Assembly: GCA_019649675.1 (NCBI GenBank)
Contig: BOWN01000003.1
Coordinates: 1-64,000, forward strand
DNA from: Cryomorphaceae bacterium
Lineage (GTDB): Bacteria > Bacteroidota > Bacteroidia > Flavobacteriales > UBA7430
Length of the DNA stretch: 64,000 nucleotides
Reading direction: 5' to 3'
Positions 61,163-64,000 of this stretch are shown here, piece by piece (position 1 is the first letter of the stretch; the number at the start of each line of letters is the position of its first letter). Position numbers and translations under genes: made by a program. Below the pieces are notes generated by a model. The model did no database searches. It worked only from the letters and a program-made list of their open reading frames with translations, and was not told the DNA's origin.

Positions 61163-61256
61163 AACTTTAAAACCCTTTAAATCATCCCAAAAACGGTTCG
61201 AACAAAAATACAAAAGGGGTTTCAAAAAAACATTACAGTAATGTAGGTTCTTTTTT
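61161..61256 (+). repeat. Array repeat 10 (last)
   Basis: AAACCCTTTAAATCATCCCA, AAAACGGTTCGAAC, a changed right half (AAAAATACAAAAGGGG), then CATTACAGTAATGTAGG-type hairpin and Ts, like repeat 7. No further copy is seen to its right. Confidence 0.75.
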
Positions 61257-61689
61257 GGGGATCTATGTTTGCTCAAAAAACTTTTGGGGTATAATATCCT
61301 TTTATTATAAATTGGGGTAAAAGAAGCTTTTATATTAGCCTTAGTGTTGATTAAATGTTGAGATAACACTGGTTTTATGTTTACATATTCAATGAGGTAA
61401 AACTATTTTTATTGAGAAATTGGGTGAGATGGGGACGTTTTTAGCTTATGTGAAACCTTTTTTTTCCATCTTATTACACATTAAAACGATATTTTAATTT
61501 GAAATCTTAAAAATTAACTGACTGCCCCCATTTTTAAAAATCACTTTCGGGGGGAATTGCAGCAATCATGTTATGTTATCCCCATCCTTATTTTTTTTTT
61601 TATTATTTTCTTAAAGCCTCTCTATGAAAATCATAATCTGAATTATTTCACGTATTTTTGTGTGTTAGTTAAATCTAAAAAATATAATT
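61257..61689. other. Gene-free stretch after the array
   Basis: About 430 AT-rich bases with homopolymer noise. A short plus-strand frame at 61557-61751 is hydrophobic but overlaps the next gene's start and is not convincing. Sequence quality returns to normal from about 61600. Confidence 0.4.
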
Positions 61690-62460
61690 ATGAAAAAAAT
61701 ATTATTAAATCTTATTATTATTTCATGTGTAATTTCATGCGCTATTGTTAATCCTGGAGAAGTTGGTGTTAAACAACAATTCGGTAAATTAAAAGGTGAA
61801 ATCCAAAATCAAGGTCTTGTAATACTAAATCCATTAATTACAGAGCTTGTTAAAGTTCCGACTAGAACAGTCAACAAAGAAGTTAAGTTAAATCTTCCTT
61901 CAAAGGAGGGTTTGAATGTAGCAGCAGAAATTTCAATTTTATATCATGTAGAGGAGAATAAAGTAATCGATATCATCAATGAAGTTGGAATAAGTTACGA
62001 AAGAACACTGATTTTAAGTACTTTTAGATCAGCATCTGCAGATGTTTGTGCAAGATTTTATGCAAAAGACATGCATTCTGGTAAACGTTCTGAAATTGAA
62101 TCAGAAATTAAAAATCAAATGATGAGTGTATTAGAGGGAAGAGGATTTGTAATAGAATCTATCTTATTAAAAAGCATAAAGCTTCCAGTAGGATTATATT
62201 CTGCAATAGAAGGTAAGTTAAAAGCAGAACAGCAAGTTCAACAAATGGAGTTCGTATTGCAACGCGAAACAAAAGAGGCTGAGAGAAAAAGAGTAGAAGC
62301 TGAGGGAATTAGGGATGCGCAGAATATTATAAGAGAAGGTATTACAAAAGATAATATTGAATGGAGAAGCCTAGAAGTCTTAAGAGAATTGTCAGCATCT
62401 CCAAATGCAAAAATTATTATTACAGACGGGAAAACACCAGTTTTAATTAACAATGATTAA
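61690..62460 (+). CDS. SPFH/prohibitin-family lipoprotein
   Basis: 256 residues, intact. N-terminal signal with lipobox-like LIIISCVISCAIVNPGEVGV. The SPFH (band 7) domain follows: GVKQQFGKLKGEIQNQGLVI, VPTRTVNKEVKLNLPSKEGL, VAAEISILYHVEENKV, LSTFRSASADVCARFYAKDM and SEIESEIKNQMMSVLEGRGF. A charged coiled coil (residues about 175-220, QQMEFVLQRETKEAERKRVE) and PNAKIIITDGKTPVLIN complete it. Prohibitin-like proteins form large membrane rings that organise proteases or membrane domains. Single gene with its own terminator; just outside the last array repeat. Confidence 0.9.
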   Translation: MKKILLNLIIISCVISCAIVNPGEVGVKQQFGKLKGEIQNQGLVILNPLITELVKVPTRTVNKEVKLNLPSKEGLNVAAEISILYHVEENKVIDIINEVGISYERTLILSTFRSASADVCARFYAKDMHSGKRSEIESEIKNQMMSVLEGRGFVIESILLKSIKLPVGLYSAIEGKLKAEQQVQQMEFVLQRETKEAERKRVEAEGIRDAQNIIREGITKDNIEWRSLEVLRELSASPNAKIIITDGKTPVLINND

Positions 62461-62509
62461 TTTTTTAAAGCTATAGTGAGAAATAAATTATTATAATTAA
62501 ATTCTTTTG

Positions 62510-62536
62510 AAAGCCACCTCAATTAGGTGGCTTTTT
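62510..62536 (+). terminator. Intrinsic terminator after the SPFH gene
   Basis: AAGCCACCT / AGGTGGCTT stem with a 5-base loop and T run, 50 bases after the stop. Confidence 0.88.
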
Positions 62537-62562
62537 ATATTTAATTGTTGATTCTGTAGTCT

Positions 62563-62769
62563 TTATTTAAGATTTGATTTGTTAATTATTAGCTTTCCTA
62601 TTTTAGTCCCCTGATTCGATTTCGAAAATTGCTCCAGTGAATACATGTATTTCTTAGTTTTATTAAATCGCAAATTTTTTACTTCTGTAATTAGTTTTGT
62701 AGAGATATTAAAATAGTATTCAGAAACATCTGAACTTCTATGTTCTGTGTGTATTAGTTTTCCTTTCAT
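62563..62769 (-). CDS. Small hypothetical protein, 68 residues
   Basis: MKGKLIHTEHRSSDVSEYYF to NQGTKIGKLIINKSNLK; basic, soluble, no signal peptide, no family recognised. The open frame fills the gap between convergent terminators and has coding-like composition, with a clean ATG. It could share a transcript with the ammonium transporter upstream on the same strand, although an inverted repeat lies between. Confidence 0.55.
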   Translation of the reverse strand: MKGKLIHTEHRSSDVSEYYFNISTKLITEVKNLRFNKTKKYMYSLEQFSKSNQGTKIGKLIINKSNLK

Positions 62770-62788
62770 ATTAACTTGATTTTAAAAT

Positions 62789-62863
62789 AATACCGCTGTT
62801 TTATAGTTATAGTTTTAATCTAAACCCTTTTAATTAATTCTGAATTTATAAAACAGCGGTATT
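62789..62863. repeat. 17-bp perfect inverted repeat with 41-base spacer
   Basis: AATACCGCTGTTTTATA at 62789-62805 and its exact complement at 62847-62863. It lies just after the ammonium transporter stop and could act as its terminator or an mRNA 3'-end structure. Confidence 0.75.
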
Positions 62864-62869
62864 TGTTTC

Positions 62870-64000
62870 TTAATTTAAGGTTTCTCCGTGAATAGAGTGG
62901 TCAAGACCTTTTTCTTCTATCTCATTACTCACTCTTATTGGAATCATTAGCGCAGTGATTTTATAAATTAAAAGAGATCCAAAAAACGTGAAAATACTTA
63001 TGATTATTAGTGCATAAATATGATTTTTAAAAGTTGTTATTTCTCCATAAAATAAGCCAACATCTTTTGCAAAAATCCCAGTGAGTAACAAGCCAACAAT
63101 ACCCCCCATACCATGGCATGCAAATACATCTAGAGAGTCATCAATATCAAAACGTTTAAAGAAATCAAGAAATAAGTTACATATAACTGCGCCTATAGCC
63201 CCCATAAACATACTTTGGCTTATGTTCACAAATCCAGCTGCTGGTGTGATAATTACTAAACCTACAACTGCACCAATACATGCATCAATGACTTTAATTT
63301 TATGCCCTTTAATTCCTTCTATCACCAACCAAGAAATCATACATATTGCTGATGCTGTATTTGTTGTTACAAATGCCAAGATAGCATCTTCATTAGCACC
63401 TAAAGCAGAACCAGAGTTAAATCCAAACCAACCAAACCATAACATTCCGGTACCAAGTAAAACATAACTAGTATTATAAGATTTTAAATGCTTAAACTTT
63501 CGTTTACCTAAATAAATTGCACCAGCTAAGGATGCAAAGCCTGCTGATATATGAACGACTGCACCCCCAGCAAAATCTAACACTCCCCACTTATTTAAAA
63601 AACCATCTGGGTGCCATGTCCAATGTGCTAGAGGGCAATAAATTAGTAAGCAAAACAAGCTCATAAATAATAAAAAACCATTAAAATTGATACGCTCGGT
63701 AAAACTACCTGTAGTTATTGCCGGAGCAATTATTGCAAATTTCATTTGAAAAAGGGCAAACAAAAGTAGAGGTATTTCTAAAGATAATTTAGAATGACTC
63801 AGAGTGATGTTGTTAAATAAAAAATGTTGAAATGGATTGCCAATTAAACCAAAAAAACTGTCCCCAAACGACAAACTAAAACCAACAAAAACCCAAATCA
63901 GGCTAATTAAACCCAACGCCATAAAACTTTGGAGCATCGTTGATAAAATATTTTTTTTGCTGACCATACCGCCATAAAAAAAAGATAGCCCCGGAGTCAT
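62870..64000 (-). CDS. amtB: Ammonium transporter (N-terminus beyond window)
   Basis: Inner-membrane Amt/Rh channel for ammonium. 376 residues are present, beginning inside the first conserved helix (TPGLSFFYGGMVSKKNILS), so roughly 25-50 residues are outside. Visible: FAIIAPAITTGSFTERINF, LAHWTWHPDGFL (outer vestibule Trp), DFAGGAVVHISAGFASLAGA (first pore His), GMLWFGWFGFNSGSALGANE, VIDACIGAVVGLVIITPAAG, and FACHGMGGIVGLLLTGIFA (second pore His). The C-terminus ends in VSNEIEEKGLDHSIHGETLN, with the EEEXXGLDxxxHGE motif by which PII (GlnK) contacts Amt. No glnK is visible in the window. Confidence 0.95.
   Translation of the reverse strand: MTPGLSFFYGGMVSKKNILSTMLQSFMALGLISLIWVFVGFSLSFGDSFFGLIGNPFQHFLFNNITLSHSKLSLEIPLLLFALFQMKFAIIAPAITTGSFTERINFNGFLLFMSLFCLLIYCPLAHWTWHPDGFLNKWGVLDFAGGAVVHISAGFASLAGAIYLGKRKFKHLKSYNTSYVLLGTGMLWFGWFGFNSGSALGANEDAILAFVTTNTASAICMISWLVIEGIKGHKIKVIDACIGAVVGLVIITPAAGFVNISQSMFMGAIGAVICNLFLDFFKRFDIDDSLDVFACHGMGGIVGLLLTGIFAKDVGLFYGEITTFKNHIYALIIISIFTFFGSLLIYKITALMIPIRVSNEIEEKGLDHSIHGETLN

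Noticed and set aside
46901-61256. Classical integron with attC sites
   Set aside because: The repeats lack the paired RYYYAAC and GTTRRRY ends, no intI is visible, and the strong palindromes (for example at 51649-51680) are followed by T runs and are better explained as terminators. The integron comparison is kept only as an analogy.
46901-61256. CRISPR array
   Set aside because: Repeats are separated by 0.1-4.6 kb of mostly gene-bearing DNA, not by uniform spacers, and no cas genes are seen.

Overview
The window is from a low-GC marine Bacteroidota genome, most likely Flavobacteriales. The evidence is the many secreted multidomain proteins ending in type IX secretion (T9SS) sorting domains, a SusC-type TonB receptor, TAnnTTTG promoter boxes, a Bacteroidota-style dihydroorotase and DUF4296. 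The sequence looks like incompletely polished single-read assembly. Many housekeeping genes (methionyl- and tyrosyl-tRNA synthetases, acetyl-CoA synthetase, sulfate adenylyltransferase) are broken by single-base indels, usually in homopolymers, and 1-7.7 kb, 41-43 kb and 59-61.6 kb are worst. Most 'broken' genes here are therefore reconstructed across frameshifts and should not be read as true pseudogenes.

Layout. 1-7.7 kb (minus): a collinear block with a two-domain DUF2061 membrane protein running into APS kinase, then cysD, cysN and cysQ (PAPS synthesis and PAP removal), then wbpD/wbpE/wbpB homologues for a 2,3-diacetamido uronic sugar, a cytidylyltransferase-like gene and ugd. 7.9-32.4 kb: mostly ordinary genes (sodA, aspS, acs, ldcA, metG, a mannosyl-phosphate-polyprenol synthase-like GT2, pyrC, an SDR, tyrS, a LuxE-like protein), plus a 4.4-kb T9SS beta-propeller protein and a locus of lamin-tail protein, TonB receptor and secreted endonuclease I. 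32.7-45.5 kb: three large secreted repeat proteins: a trypsin-like protease with many Cys-rich repeats, a protein with three near-identical 380-residue repeats, and a third T9SS protein. A tRNA-Asn gene lies between the first two.

From the tRNA-Asn (38.1 kb) to about 61.3 kb lies the most unusual part. A repeat of about 95 bp recurs ten times. It combines a tRNA-3'-end-like core with an intrinsic terminator, and successive copies are separated by 0.1-4.6 kb units that mostly hold one gene each: ABC/GldG/DUF4340 genes, an esterase, a Cys-rich repeat protein, a lipoprotein with DUF2237 and a hydrolase, an alkyltransferase-like protein on the opposite strand, an SGNH hydrolase, a SnoaL-like protein, a pirin. 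Several units have the start codon 33-36 nt after the terminator, with their own promoter box between. The tRNA's own 3' end and terminator match the repeat, and two truncated 3' ends of a serine recombinase gene sit beside the tRNA and beside the first repeat. I read this as a tRNA-anchored array of self-promoted gene cassettes. It resembles an integron in layout, but I see no intI and no classical attC motifs.

The window closes with an SPFH-domain lipoprotein, a small unknown gene and an ammonium transporter running off the right edge.
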